Source: Parafrankia irregularis (lineage in GTDB: Bacteria; Actinomycetota; Actinomycetes; Frankiales; Frankiaceae). From it: 64,000 nt of DNA. The stretch is taken from assembly GCF_001536285.1 (NCBI RefSeq), contig NZ_FAOZ01000026.1, positions 57,983 to 121,982 of the forward strand, in the 5' to 3' direction. A program made the position numbers and the translations under genes. Under the pieces are notes generated by a model. That model was given only the letters and a program-made list of their open reading frames with translations. It ran no database searches and had not been told where the DNA came from. This document shows positions 34,578 through 42,566 of the stretch, in pieces (within the stretch, counting starts at the first letter, position 1; each line of letters opens with the position of its first letter).

Positions 34578-35339
34578 ATGCAGACCAACAGACGCGTCGT
34601 CGTCGTGGGCGCCTCCAGCGGGCTGGGCCGCCACCTGGGGGTCTACCTGACCCACCGCGGCGCCCGGACCGCATTACTCGCCCGCAGTCACGATCGCCTC
34701 CTCGCCGCCGCGAGCGAGGCCGGGTCCGGCGCCGTCGCGATCGCCTGCGACGTGACGGACCCGGCCGCGTGCCGGAACGCGATCGAGAAGGCCGCCGGGG
34801 AACTGGGCGGGATCGACGCCCTCGTATACGCACCGGGTGTCGGCCCGATGGCTCCGCTCGCGGAGGTCGATGCCGAGACCTGGCACAGTGTCTTCGCCAC
34901 GAACGTGACCGGCGCGGCTCTGATCACCTCCGCCGCCCTGCCGTACCTCACCGAGTCGATGGGCACCGTTGTCTATCTGTCGTCCATCAGCGCGTCGCAG
35001 ACGCCGCCGTGGCCGGGCCTCGGTGCCTACGCGGTCAGCAAGGCGGCGCTGGACAAGCTGGCTGAGGCCTGGCGCGTCGAGCACCCGACCATCGGGTTCA
35101 CCCGGGTCGCCGTCGGGATCAGCGCCGGTGGGCAGGGCGACGACCGCACCCGGTTCGCCGACGAGTGGGATCCGGACATTTCCGGCCCTCTCATCACGAC
35201 CTGGACTACCAAGGGCTATCTCGACGGATCATTCGTGGAGCCCGACGCGCTGGCCCGGGTCGTCCACGACATCCTGGACAACCGCGCCGGGGCGACCATC
35301 CCCTCGGTGGTGGTGGCGGGACCGGCCCGGCCCGCCTGA
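34578..35339 (+). CDS. SDR-family oxidoreductase
   Basis: A 253-residue short-chain dehydrogenase. The glycine motif is GASSGLG (about 11-17), the adenine-binding CDVTD is present, YAPGVG replaces NNAG, and the catalytic residues are in YAVSKAAL. Its C-terminal third (DPDISGPLITTWTTKGYLDG) departs from FabG-like enzymes and lacks the GQ..DGG end. No ribosome-binding site precedes the ATG; with the promoter so close, the message is probably leaderless. It is convergent with the TetR gene at 35390 and stands alone under operator copy B. Confidence 0.88.
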   Translation: MQTNRRVVVVGASSGLGRHLGVYLTHRGARTALLARSHDRLLAAASEAGSGAVAIACDVTDPAACRNAIEKAAGELGGIDALVYAPGVGPMAPLAEVDAETWHSVFATNVTGAALITSAALPYLTESMGTVVYLSSISASQTPPWPGLGAYAVSKAALDKLAEAWRVEHPTIGFTRVAVGISAGGQGDDRTRFADEWDPDISGPLITTWTTKGYLDGSFVEPDALARVVHDILDNRAGATIPSVVVAGPARPA

Positions 35340-35389
35340 CCAGACAGAACCCGGACCGAGCGCACTACCGATCGGCCGCCGTGCGTCGC

Positions 35390-36022
35390 CTATGGCCGGG
35401 GCCCGTTTCGTCGGCGGTCGGGCTTCGGGGTCGAGATCATGCCGGCATACCACTGGTCGAGCAGAACACCGGAGAGCTCGTCGAGCTCGTCGGCACGGTG
35501 CGAAAGCGTCCAGGCGACGGGCGCGGTGAGGTTGATCACCGCCAGCGACGCGGCCAGCGACGCGGGGACGACGCCAGGGATCTCGCCGGAGGCCATCGCA
35601 CGCTCGATCCGCTGGCGGACGAGGGCATAGAGCTCGGGGTGCGGATCGTGGATGCGCTCGGGTGCGTGGTACGCGTAGGTGAGGGCCATGCTCGCGTGGC
35701 CGGGGCCGGCATGACCCCATGCCTCGATGATCGCGTCGCGGACGTGGCCCAGCGCCGCGCGGAGATCGATATCACCGGCGGCGTCGATTCGGGCCGCCGC
35801 ATCGGCGGTCAGCCGGCGGTTGAACTCGCGGAGCAGGCCTTCCTTGGTCTCGAAGATGCGGAAGAAGGTGGCTCGGCCCACGCCGGCGCGCCGGCAGATC
35901 TCCTCGACGCTGATCTCGTCGAGGGAGCGGGTGGCAAGCAGTTCCGCGGCGGCGTCGTAGAGCAGCGCGGCGTTGCGCTCCCGGCGGCGGACCCGACCGT
36001 CCATGGCTTCGGCAGCTGTCAT
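35390..36022 (-). CDS. TetR-family transcriptional regulator
   Basis: A 210-residue TetR regulator. The helix-turn-helix is ISVEEICRRAGVGRATFFRIFETKEGLLREF, and the C-terminal part is a helical ligand domain. I chose the ATG at 36022 (MTAAEAMDGRVRRRERN); a later ATG at 36004 is possible. It is divergent from the ThDP-enzyme operon (36128 on), and the 105 bp between them contain two inverted repeats, so it is the natural candidate regulator of that operon. It is not closely similar to the TetR paralogues at 27950 and 31254. Confidence 0.87.
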   Translation of the reverse strand: MTAAEAMDGRVRRRERNAALLYDAAAELLATRSLDEISVEEICRRAGVGRATFFRIFETKEGLLREFNRRLTADAAARIDAAGDIDLRAALGHVRDAIIEAWGHAGPGHASMALTYAYHAPERIHDPHPELYALVRQRIERAMASGEIPGVVPASLAASLAVINLTAPVAWTLSHRADELDELSGVLLDQWYAGMISTPKPDRRRNGPRP

Positions 36023-36050
36023 CGCCACCGGACGATATCGAGACTTGACT

Positions 36051-36112
36051 CTCACAAGCAAGGAACTGATACTCCGATCTCACAAGTATCTGAGACTACG
36101 GTCTCAGAAGAA
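36051..36112. promoter_or_regulatory. Inverted repeats between TetR and ThDP operon
   Basis: TGAGAC TACG GTCTCA is a perfect interrupted palindrome at 36091-36106. Just before it GATACT (36068-36073) pairs with AGTATC (36085-36090). CTCACAAG occurs at about 36051 and 36078. These are good operator candidates for the divergent TetR. Confidence 0.55.
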
Positions 36113-36127
36113 CGTGAGGGGACCCAG

Positions 36128-37846
36128 ATGGGAAAACAGGTTGACGGCGGCGAGTTAGTCGCGCGCACGTTGCGTTCGTTCGGGGTGGAGGTCGCGTTCG
36201 GCCTGCATGGCGGCCATCTGAACTCCCTGCTGCTGGGTTTCGCCCGCAACGGGATCCGGGTCGTCGACACGCGCCACGAGACCGTTGCCGTGAACGCCGC
36301 CGATGGCTTCGCGCGGACCACCGGTCGGCTGGGAGTGGCCTTCGCCACGGCGGCAGCGGGTTTCTCCAACGCCCTCGGTGGTCTCGCCGTCGCCTATGCC
36401 GACCGCTCGCCGGTGCTGGTGCTCACGAGTTCCCCGCCGCTGCGGGATGCCGAGATGAACGCCGCCCAGGGGTTCATCAACCAGGTCGCGGTCGCCGCTC
36501 CGATGGCCAGGTGGGCCCACCGGGTGACCGTCGTCGAGGAGATCCCGCGGCTGGTGGGGTTCGCGATCCGCAAGGCCCTGGCCGGTGCTCCTGGGCCCGT
36601 CGTGGTGGACATCCCCATCGACGTGCTGTTCACGCCGGTCGACGAGGACACCGTGCACTGGGGCGGCGGGCCGAAGCTGGCCGCGCCCCCGGCCCCCGCC
36701 CCGGCCGCCGTCGCGGACGCGCTGCGCGTCCTGCGGGCCGCCCGACGCCCGGCGATCATCGTTGGCGGCGGTGCCCGGCAGGCCGGTGACCGGCTCGTCG
36801 CGTTCGCCGAGCGCAGCGGGATCCCGGTCTTCAGCCAGACGGGCAGCTACGGGGTCATACCTCCTGGCCACCCGCTCAGCGGAGGCGGCGCCGGCTCCCT
36901 GGCGATGGTGGCGCACACCGGCCTCGAACCGCCCGACGCCCTCCTTCTCCTCGGTGCCCGGACCGGGGCGTTCTCCCTCGCGCGCAGCGGGCGGATCATC
37001 CCCGACGACGCGACGATCGTCCACGTCGACGCCGACGCCGCCGAGATCGGGCGAATCCTTCCCGCCGAGGTGGGGATCACGGCCGACGCGGGTGAGACGC
37101 TGGCCGCCTTCCTCGCGGACGAGCAGCCGTGGCCGGACCGCGGCGGCTGGGCCAGGGCCGTCACCGCCCTGCACCGCCACCCACGCCCGCACGCCGGGGC
37201 CGAGACCGAGACCGCTGGCCGACTCCACCCGTACCACGCCGCCCGGGAACTGGTCCGGGCGCTTCCGCCCGGTACCGATCTCATCGCCGACGGCGGCGAG
37301 GTCATCCAGTGGCTGTCCGACGTGCTGCACGACGGCGATCTCCGCAGCGCTTCGGGGTTCGGGGGCTACCTCGCCCATCTCGGCATCGGGTTCGGATTCG
37401 CCATCGGCCGACGGATCGCCGACCAGTCGAGGCGGCCGGTGCTGGTGACCGGTGACGGCGCGTTCGGCTTCCACGCCTCCGAGATCGACACGATGGTCCG
37501 CCACCACCTGCCGGTCGTGATCGTCGTGTTCACCAACGAGGTGTGGGGCTCGTCGATCCACGGCCAGCAGCTGCACTACGGCGACGAGGCGGTCGTGGCG
37601 AGCCGGCTGGCCGACACGGACTACGACCAGGTCGCCGTCGGCTACGGCGGTCACGGCGAGCGGGTCCGGAGGATCGACGATCTCGCGCCCGCGATACGCC
37701 GCGCGTTCGCCGTCGACGGGCCGACCGTCATCAACGTGGCGGTCGCCGACGTGATGCACCCCGTCGCACCCATGGTGATCGACGTCAGTGACGACCCCGA
37801 CGTGATCGTCATCCCGTACTACGACAACCTCGTCAAGCGAAAGTGA
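36128..37846 (+). CDS. Thiamine-diphosphate-dependent enzyme (acetolactate synthase-like lyase/carboligase)
   Basis: A 572-residue ThDP enzyme with the three usual domains. The Pyr domain has the cofactor-activating Glu at about 51 (TRHETVAVNAADG), the central domain carries ARRPAIIVGGGARQAG, and the PP domain has the Mg-ThDP motif starting GDGAFGF (about 442) and ending VFTNEVWG. The loop FGLHGGHLN has His where many relatives have Pro-Gly. Candidate reactions are carboligation, 2-hydroxyacyl-CoA lysis or decarboxylation; the sequence does not decide. ATG 36128 has GAGGGG 6-7 nt upstream; the longer frame upstream overlaps the TetR gene. It leads an operon with two SDRs, a ligase and a hydrolase. 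Confidence 0.88.
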   Translation: MGKQVDGGELVARTLRSFGVEVAFGLHGGHLNSLLLGFARNGIRVVDTRHETVAVNAADGFARTTGRLGVAFATAAAGFSNALGGLAVAYADRSPVLVLTSSPPLRDAEMNAAQGFINQVAVAAPMARWAHRVTVVEEIPRLVGFAIRKALAGAPGPVVVDIPIDVLFTPVDEDTVHWGGGPKLAAPPAPAPAAVADALRVLRAARRPAIIVGGGARQAGDRLVAFAERSGIPVFSQTGSYGVIPPGHPLSGGGAGSLAMVAHTGLEPPDALLLLGARTGAFSLARSGRIIPDDATIVHVDADAAEIGRILPAEVGITADAGETLAAFLADEQPWPDRGGWARAVTALHRHPRPHAGAETETAGRLHPYHAARELVRALPPGTDLIADGGEVIQWLSDVLHDGDLRSASGFGGYLAHLGIGFGFAIGRRIADQSRRPVLVTGDGAFGFHASEIDTMVRHHLPVVIVVFTNEVWGSSIHGQQLHYGDEAVVASRLADTDYDQVAVGYGGHGERVRRIDDLAPAIRRAFAVDGPTVINVAVADVMHPVAPMVIDVSDDPDVIVIPYYDNLVKRK

Positions 37847-37853
37847 GCCGTGG

Positions 37854-38603
37854 ATGACCAACCGACTGCAGGGAAAGGTAGCCGTCATCACCGGGGCGGC
37901 CAGCGGCATCGGGGCCGAGACCGCGCGCCGCATGGCCGCCGAGGGCGCCAGGGTCGTCCTCGGCGACGTGAACGACGCCGGGCTCGAATCGGTCGCCAGG
38001 GAGACCGGTGGGATCGCCGTCCACACGGACGTGACGGTGGAGGCCGAGGTTCGCGCGCTGATCGAGGCGGCGCTGACCGCGCACGGCCGCCTCGACGTGC
38101 TGCACAACAACGCGGTGATGGCCATCCCCGAGGACAGCGACGCCGTCGCGACCACCGACCACGCCTGGCACCGGACCTTCGACGTGGTCATCATGGCCGC
38201 CGCCTACGCGTGCCGGGTGGCGATTCCGGCCATGGCCGAACGCGGCGGCGGGTCGATCATCAACACCTCCTCGCTGGCCTCGCGTCATGCGAGCGGCCGC
38301 ATCGCCTACGCCAGTTGCAAGGCGGCCCTGGAGACCTTCACGCTCTACACCGCCGGCATGTTCGGGCCCCAGGGAATCCGCTGCAACGCCGTCGCGCCCG
38401 GCACGGTGCGCACCGAGGGCATGGAACGGATCTTCACCGAGGAGCAGTTCCAGCAGTTCGCCTCCGGGGTGGCACTGGGCCGGATGGGGATCCCGCGCGA
38501 CATCGCCGACGTCGTCGTGTTCCTGGCCTCGGATGAGTCCTCCTATGTCAGCGGCCAGGTCATCGCCATCAACGGCGGCGGCCCGCCGGCCCAGCGGTGG
38601 TGA
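37854..38603 (+). CDS. SDR-family oxidoreductase
   Basis: A 249-residue classical SDR with TGAASGIG (about 14-21), HNNAVM at the NNAG position, SSLAS for the catalytic Ser and YASCKAAL for Tyr and Lys. The end YVSGQVIAINGGG is typical. It starts 7 bp after the ThDP-enzyme gene. It probably oxidises a secondary alcohol formed or consumed by the ThDP enzyme, by analogy with diol or acyloin dehydrogenases; this is inference from context. It is followed by a 159-bp gap that contains only a tiny frame overlapping the next SDR. Confidence 0.9.
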   Translation: MTNRLQGKVAVITGAASGIGAETARRMAAEGARVVLGDVNDAGLESVARETGGIAVHTDVTVEAEVRALIEAALTAHGRLDVLHNNAVMAIPEDSDAVATTDHAWHRTFDVVIMAAAYACRVAIPAMAERGGGSIINTSSLASRHASGRIAYASCKAALETFTLYTAGMFGPQGIRCNAVAPGTVRTEGMERIFTEEQFQQFASGVALGRMGIPRDIADVVVFLASDESSYVSGQVIAINGGGPPAQRW

Positions 38604-38709
38604 CGGCCGCGCCGCGAACCGACACGCGGACAGACGGCGGTTGCGAACAGACAACGACGCGGCCGCGGTCAGGCGGCCCGCGTCGGACCACACCGAAGGG
38701 GCAAGGTCG

Positions 38710-38763
38710 ATGACCTCAGATTCCGTGACCGTCCGCCGCGGGCACCCGGACGGGAGAGCCTGA
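38710..38763 (+). CDS. Possible 17-codon upstream ORF coupled to the next SDR
   Basis: ATG at 38710 opens a 17-residue frame (MTSDSVTVRRGHPDGRA) whose TGA overlaps the SDR start codon as TGATG. AAGGGGCAAGG lies upstream of its ATG. It may be translated and couple ribosomes onto the SDR, or may be chance. No function is claimed. Confidence 0.25.
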   Translation: MTSDSVTVRRGHPDGRA

Positions 38764-39602
38764 TGAACGCGGGCCTCTCCTCACCAGTTCCCGATCTGCA
38801 CGGCAGGACGGTCTTCGTCACCGGTGCGGGCAGCGGGATGGGCAGGACCATCTCGGCGGCCGTGCTGGAGAAGGGAGGCAACGTCTTCTCCCTGGAGATC
38901 AACGCGGAGAACATCGCGGCGGCGACCGAGGAACTCGGCGGCGGAGACCGGATTGCCTGGTACGAGGGATCGGTCGCGGTCAAAGCAGACGTGGAAGCCG
39001 CCTTCGCCGCGGCCGTCGACCGCTTCGGGGACATTCACCACCTGGTGAACAACGCCGGAATCGCCGACATGGCGCTTGTACAGGACATGACCGAGTCGGC
39101 GTGGGACACCATGATCGACACCCTGCTCAAGGGCACCTTCCTGTGCACACAGGCGTTCGCCCGGCATGTCATTCCGAACGGGGCAGGGCGTTCGATCGTC
39201 AACATCTCCTCCCTGAACGCCGTCGCCGTGACCGACGGCATGGCCCATTACTGCGCGGCGAAGGCCGGGGTGAAGGTGCTGGGCGAGGTGTGTGCGGCGG
39301 AGTTCGGCCGGTACGGGATCCGCGTCAACTCCGTCGGCCCAGGCACCACCGCGACCCCGATGTCCGTCGGTGCCCGGATGGGCCGCATGGGCCAGGAGTT
39401 CCTCGACCGGACGCTCGTGCACCCGCCCCGCCACCAGGAGCCCTCCGACATCGCCGACGTCGTCCTCTTCCTCATGTCACCCGCCGCGCAGCGCATCACC
39501 GGCCATTTCATCCCCGTCGACGGCGGCCAGCACGTACGAGGGCTGCATTCCTACTGGGACGTCCTGTCCGAAATGATCGCCACCGGCGCTTTCTCGGACT
39601 GA
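38763..39602 (+). CDS. SDR-family oxidoreductase
   Basis: A 279-residue SDR with TGAGSGMG (about 20-27), VNNAGIAD, NISSLN and the catalytic YCAAKAGV. The C-terminal third has ITGHFIPVDGGQ, then an extra 20-residue tail (RGLHSYWDVLSEMIATGAFSD, shortened). GGGAG lies 7 nt before the ATG, inside the small upstream frame. It is the second SDR of the ThDP operon; two SDRs in a row suggest two successive oxidations or two stereochemistries. The ligase gene follows after 35 bp. Confidence 0.9.
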   Translation: MNAGLSSPVPDLHGRTVFVTGAGSGMGRTISAAVLEKGGNVFSLEINAENIAAATEELGGGDRIAWYEGSVAVKADVEAAFAAAVDRFGDIHHLVNNAGIADMALVQDMTESAWDTMIDTLLKGTFLCTQAFARHVIPNGAGRSIVNISSLNAVAVTDGMAHYCAAKAGVKVLGEVCAAEFGRYGIRVNSVGPGTTATPMSVGARMGRMGQEFLDRTLVHPPRHQEPSDIADVVLFLMSPAAQRITGHFIPVDGGQHVRGLHSYWDVLSEMIATGAFSD

Positions 39603-39637
39603 CCCCGGTGAACGCGGAAACGACAAGAAAGGCTCTG

Positions 39638-41350
39638 ATGGAGACAGGGGTCGACGATCCCGGCGGGGAGTGGTCCCTGCCCGCGGTTCTCGACATTGTG
39701 ACCGGCGCCGTTCCCGACCGGGAGATGCTGGTCTGGACGACGGCCCGGCGGACGGTACGGCGGACTTTCGCCGAGGTCGCGGACCGTTCCCGGCGCCTCG
39801 CGGCGTTCCTGGTCGCGAACGGGATCGGGGTACGCCGTGAACGCGCGGAGCTGGAACGCTGGGAGTGCGGCCAGAGCCCGGTGGCCGTCGTCGCGTCGAA
39901 CTGCCCGGAGTACGTCGAGACGATGCTCGGTGCCTACCGGGCGCGGGCCGTTCCGTTCAACGTCAACCACCACTACCACCCGCGTGAGGTCGCGGCGCTG
40001 CTGGAGGCGATCGGCGCCGAGGCGGTGGTCTACCACCGCCGGCTCGGCCCGCCACTGGCACAGGCACTGGCGCTGACGGCGGGCACGCCGGGCGGCAGCC
40101 GCCGCCTGCTGCTCGACATCGACGACGGCTCCGGCGTGCCGGCGCTGCCGGGCAGCGTGTCCTTCGAGGAAGCCGCAGCGACCGCCCAGGACGTCAGCGC
40201 GTTGCCGGAGCCGTCACCCGACGATCTGTACCTGATCTGCACGGGCGGCACGACCGGCGCGCCGAAGGGCGTGCTGTGGCGGCAGGCCGACCTCTACGTG
40301 TCCGGGATCGGCGGCCTTGACGGGGGGACCGCCGAGCAGATCGCCGAGCTCGCGCGGACCGGCGCGGGCGTGTGGTTCGCCGCGTCGCCGCTCATGCACT
40401 CCGCGGGGCAGCGCACCGTCCTCGCCGCCGTCACCAGGGGCGCCACCGCGGTCCTGCACGATGATGCCAGGCCCTTCGACGCCCGTGAGATCCTCTCGAC
40501 GGTCGCCCGCGAGGGCGTAGGTGTGATGACGGTCGTCGGCGACGCCTACGCCCGGCCGATGGTCGACGAGCTGCGCGCCGGTGGGTACGACCTGCCGGCG
40601 CTGCGCCAGATCGGCACCGGCGGTGCGGCGACCAACCCGCGGGTCAAGCGCGAGCTGCTCGAGGCGCTGCCGAACGTCACGATCGTGGACGGCTACGGCT
40701 CGTCCGAGACCGGCGGCATGGCCTTCGCCGCCTCCAGCCGGTCCGCCGCCACACCGGCGAGCTTCACCCTGTCGCCGGGTACGGTCGTGCTGGCAGCCGA
40801 CCGGTCGCGCCAGCTGCTGCCTGGAGAGGACGAGATCGGCTGGACCGCCAGGGCCGGCCGGGTCCCACTGGGCTACCTCGGGGACCGGGCGCGGACCGAG
40901 CAGACCTTCCCGATCGTCGGCGGCCGGCGGATGGCGGTGCCCGGGGACCGGGCCCGGCTCGACCCGGACGGTCGGCTGGTCCTGCTCGGCCGCGACTCCA
41001 TGGTGATCAACAGCGGCGGCGAGAAGGTGTTCGTCGAGGAGGTCGAGGAGGCGATCCGCCGCCATCCCGACGTCGTGGATGCCCTGGTCGTGGGCCGGCC
41101 AGACGAGCGGTTCGGGCAGGAGGTGGTCGCGCTCGTGCAGGCGCGGCCCGGCGCCGAGCTCACGCCGGCCGGCGTCCGGGAGTTCGCGGCCCGCTCCGTC
41201 GCCCGGTTCAAGGCCCCACGCGCCGTCCTGCTGTGTGACCGGGTCGCCCGGCACGCCAACGGCAAGCCGGACTACGCCTGGGCCTCGCTCGCGGCGGCCG
41301 ACGCGGTGCCGGCAACCGACCCAGCGCGACCGGGAGGCCCGCGATCATGA
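39638..41350 (+). CDS. AMP-forming acyl-CoA ligase (FadD19/FadD17-like)
   Basis: A 570-residue ANL ligase. Motifs are YLICTGGTTGAPKGVLWRQ, in which TGGTTG replaces TSGTTG as in the FadD19 steroid-ligase group, DGYGSSETGG, LLGRDSMVINSGGEKVFVEEVE and the C-terminal NGKPDY, where Lys is the catalytic residue. An insert with RRERAELERWECG near residue 65 is characteristic of some actinobacterial FadDs. The ATG at 39638 has AAAGG 5 nt upstream; a GTG at 39608 is weaker. Its stop overlaps the hydrolase start (ATGA). It probably activates the acid product of this operon. Confidence 0.9.
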   Translation: METGVDDPGGEWSLPAVLDIVTGAVPDREMLVWTTARRTVRRTFAEVADRSRRLAAFLVANGIGVRRERAELERWECGQSPVAVVASNCPEYVETMLGAYRARAVPFNVNHHYHPREVAALLEAIGAEAVVYHRRLGPPLAQALALTAGTPGGSRRLLLDIDDGSGVPALPGSVSFEEAAATAQDVSALPEPSPDDLYLICTGGTTGAPKGVLWRQADLYVSGIGGLDGGTAEQIAELARTGAGVWFAASPLMHSAGQRTVLAAVTRGATAVLHDDARPFDAREILSTVAREGVGVMTVVGDAYARPMVDELRAGGYDLPALRQIGTGGAATNPRVKRELLEALPNVTIVDGYGSSETGGMAFAASSRSAATPASFTLSPGTVVLAADRSRQLLPGEDEIGWTARAGRVPLGYLGDRARTEQTFPIVGGRRMAVPGDRARLDPDGRLVLLGRDSMVINSGGEKVFVEEVEEAIRRHPDVVDALVVGRPDERFGQEVVALVQARPGAELTPAGVREFAARSVARFKAPRAVLLCDRVARHANGKPDYAWASLAAADAVPATDPARPGGPRS

Positions 41351-42294
41351 CTCCGCAGCACCGTCACCTCCATGTGAACGGCATTACCATGCACGTCGCC
41401 GAGCAGGGCGAGGGGCCTCTGGTACTCCTGCTGCACGGGTTCCCGGAGAGCTGGTACTCGTGGCGGCACCAGATTCCGGCGATCGCCGAGGCGGGCTACC
41501 ACGTGGTCGCCCCCGATCAGCGCGGTTACTGCGCCACCGACGCCCCGAGCGCGGTCGACCAGTACACGATCATGCATCTGGTGGGCGACGTCGTCGCCCT
41601 GATCGACGCGCTCGGGGAGAAGAACGCCGTCGTCGTCGGGCACGACTGGGGCGCGCCCATCGCGTGGTGCACGGCGCAGCTTCGTCCCGACCTCGTCCGT
41701 GGTGTGGTGGGCCTGAGCCTGCCGCCCGCGCGCCGGGGTCCCGTCCCGCCCCTGGTCGCCGCACGGGAGGAACACGGCGACGACTTCTACGTGCTCCACT
41801 TTCAGGAGCCCGGCTTCGCGGAGTCCTGGCTGGGCAAGGATCTTGCGACCACCTTCCGCGGTGTCTTCACGGGCACCGAGGCGACGGATCACGAAGCGGC
41901 TCCGTCGATCGACAGGGATGTCACTCCCGGAAGCGTCTCGGCCGCGAAGCCCAGCTGGATCACGGATGCCGACCTGGCGGTCATCGTCGACCAGTACGCC
42001 ACAAAGGGCTTCGCCGGCGGGCTCAACTGGTACCGCAACATCGACCGCAACTGGGAACTGATGGCGCCCTGGCAGGACGCGTTGATCACGCCGCCGGCCC
42101 TCTACGTCGTCGGAGACCGCGACAACGTCCGTACCTTCTGCCGCATCCCCACCCTGGAGCGCATGCGTGCGCTCGCCCCTGCCCTACGCGACGTGATCGA
42201 GGTGCCGGACTGCGGCCACTGGACCCAACAGGAGCGTCCGAACGAGGTGAACGACGCCATCGTGAGCTTCCTCAGGCAGCTGCCGCCCGCGTGA
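41347..42294 (+). CDS. Alpha/beta hydrolase, epoxide-hydrolase-like
   Basis: A 315-residue alpha/beta hydrolase. The oxyanion segment is HGFPESWYSWRHQ (about 30-42), the nucleophilic Asp is about 100 in VVGHDWGAP, and the catalytic His is near 293 in CGHWTQQERP. An Asp nucleophile with HGFPESW is the signature of soluble epoxide hydrolases and haloacid-type dehalogenases. A diol made from an epoxide could feed the SDRs and ThDP lyase of the same operon. Its ATG overlaps the ligase stop. It is the last gene of the operon. Confidence 0.9.
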   Translation: MTPQHRHLHVNGITMHVAEQGEGPLVLLLHGFPESWYSWRHQIPAIAEAGYHVVAPDQRGYCATDAPSAVDQYTIMHLVGDVVALIDALGEKNAVVVGHDWGAPIAWCTAQLRPDLVRGVVGLSLPPARRGPVPPLVAAREEHGDDFYVLHFQEPGFAESWLGKDLATTFRGVFTGTEATDHEAAPSIDRDVTPGSVSAAKPSWITDADLAVIVDQYATKGFAGGLNWYRNIDRNWELMAPWQDALITPPALYVVGDRDNVRTFCRIPTLERMRALAPALRDVIEVPDCGHWTQQERPNEVNDAIVSFLRQLPPA

Positions 42295-42390
42295 GCGCTG
42301 GCCGCGAGACCGCGGGGCCGCCTGCGGATTGACACGATCACGGCCTCACCGGTCCGGCCTGGCAGAGCCACTCCGACGGGCAGCTACCCC

Positions 42391-42419
42391 TTGACGGACG
42401 CGTTAATCTCTATATATTT
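42391..42419 (+). promoter_or_regulatory. Predicted promoter with AT-rich box
   Basis: TTGACG (42391-42396), 16 bp, then TATATT (42413-42418) inside the AT-rich stretch AATCTCTATATATTTT, about 150 bp before the binding-protein gene. The stretch resembles the boxes at 24491, 24661 and 47882. Confidence 0.5.
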
Positions 42420-42566
42420 TGCCGGAGATCGACACGGCGTGGTGGACGTCACACAGTATCCCGCAGCCCCATATCAGCGGGAGGTGGGACGTGTGCCGCG
42501 CCTCGCCGCGGAGCCGCGAACGCCTGCACGAGCCGCGAACGAGCACGCCCTCCGGGAGGAACAACG

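Noticed and set aside
36128..37846. ilvB-type biosynthetic acetolactate synthase
   Set aside because: No ilvN/ilvC neighbours, and the operon holds ligase, SDRs and epoxide hydrolase; the large-subunit loop also differs.
36155..38194. 679-residue minus-strand open frame
   Set aside because: Antisense to the ThDP enzyme and SDR genes; no domain.
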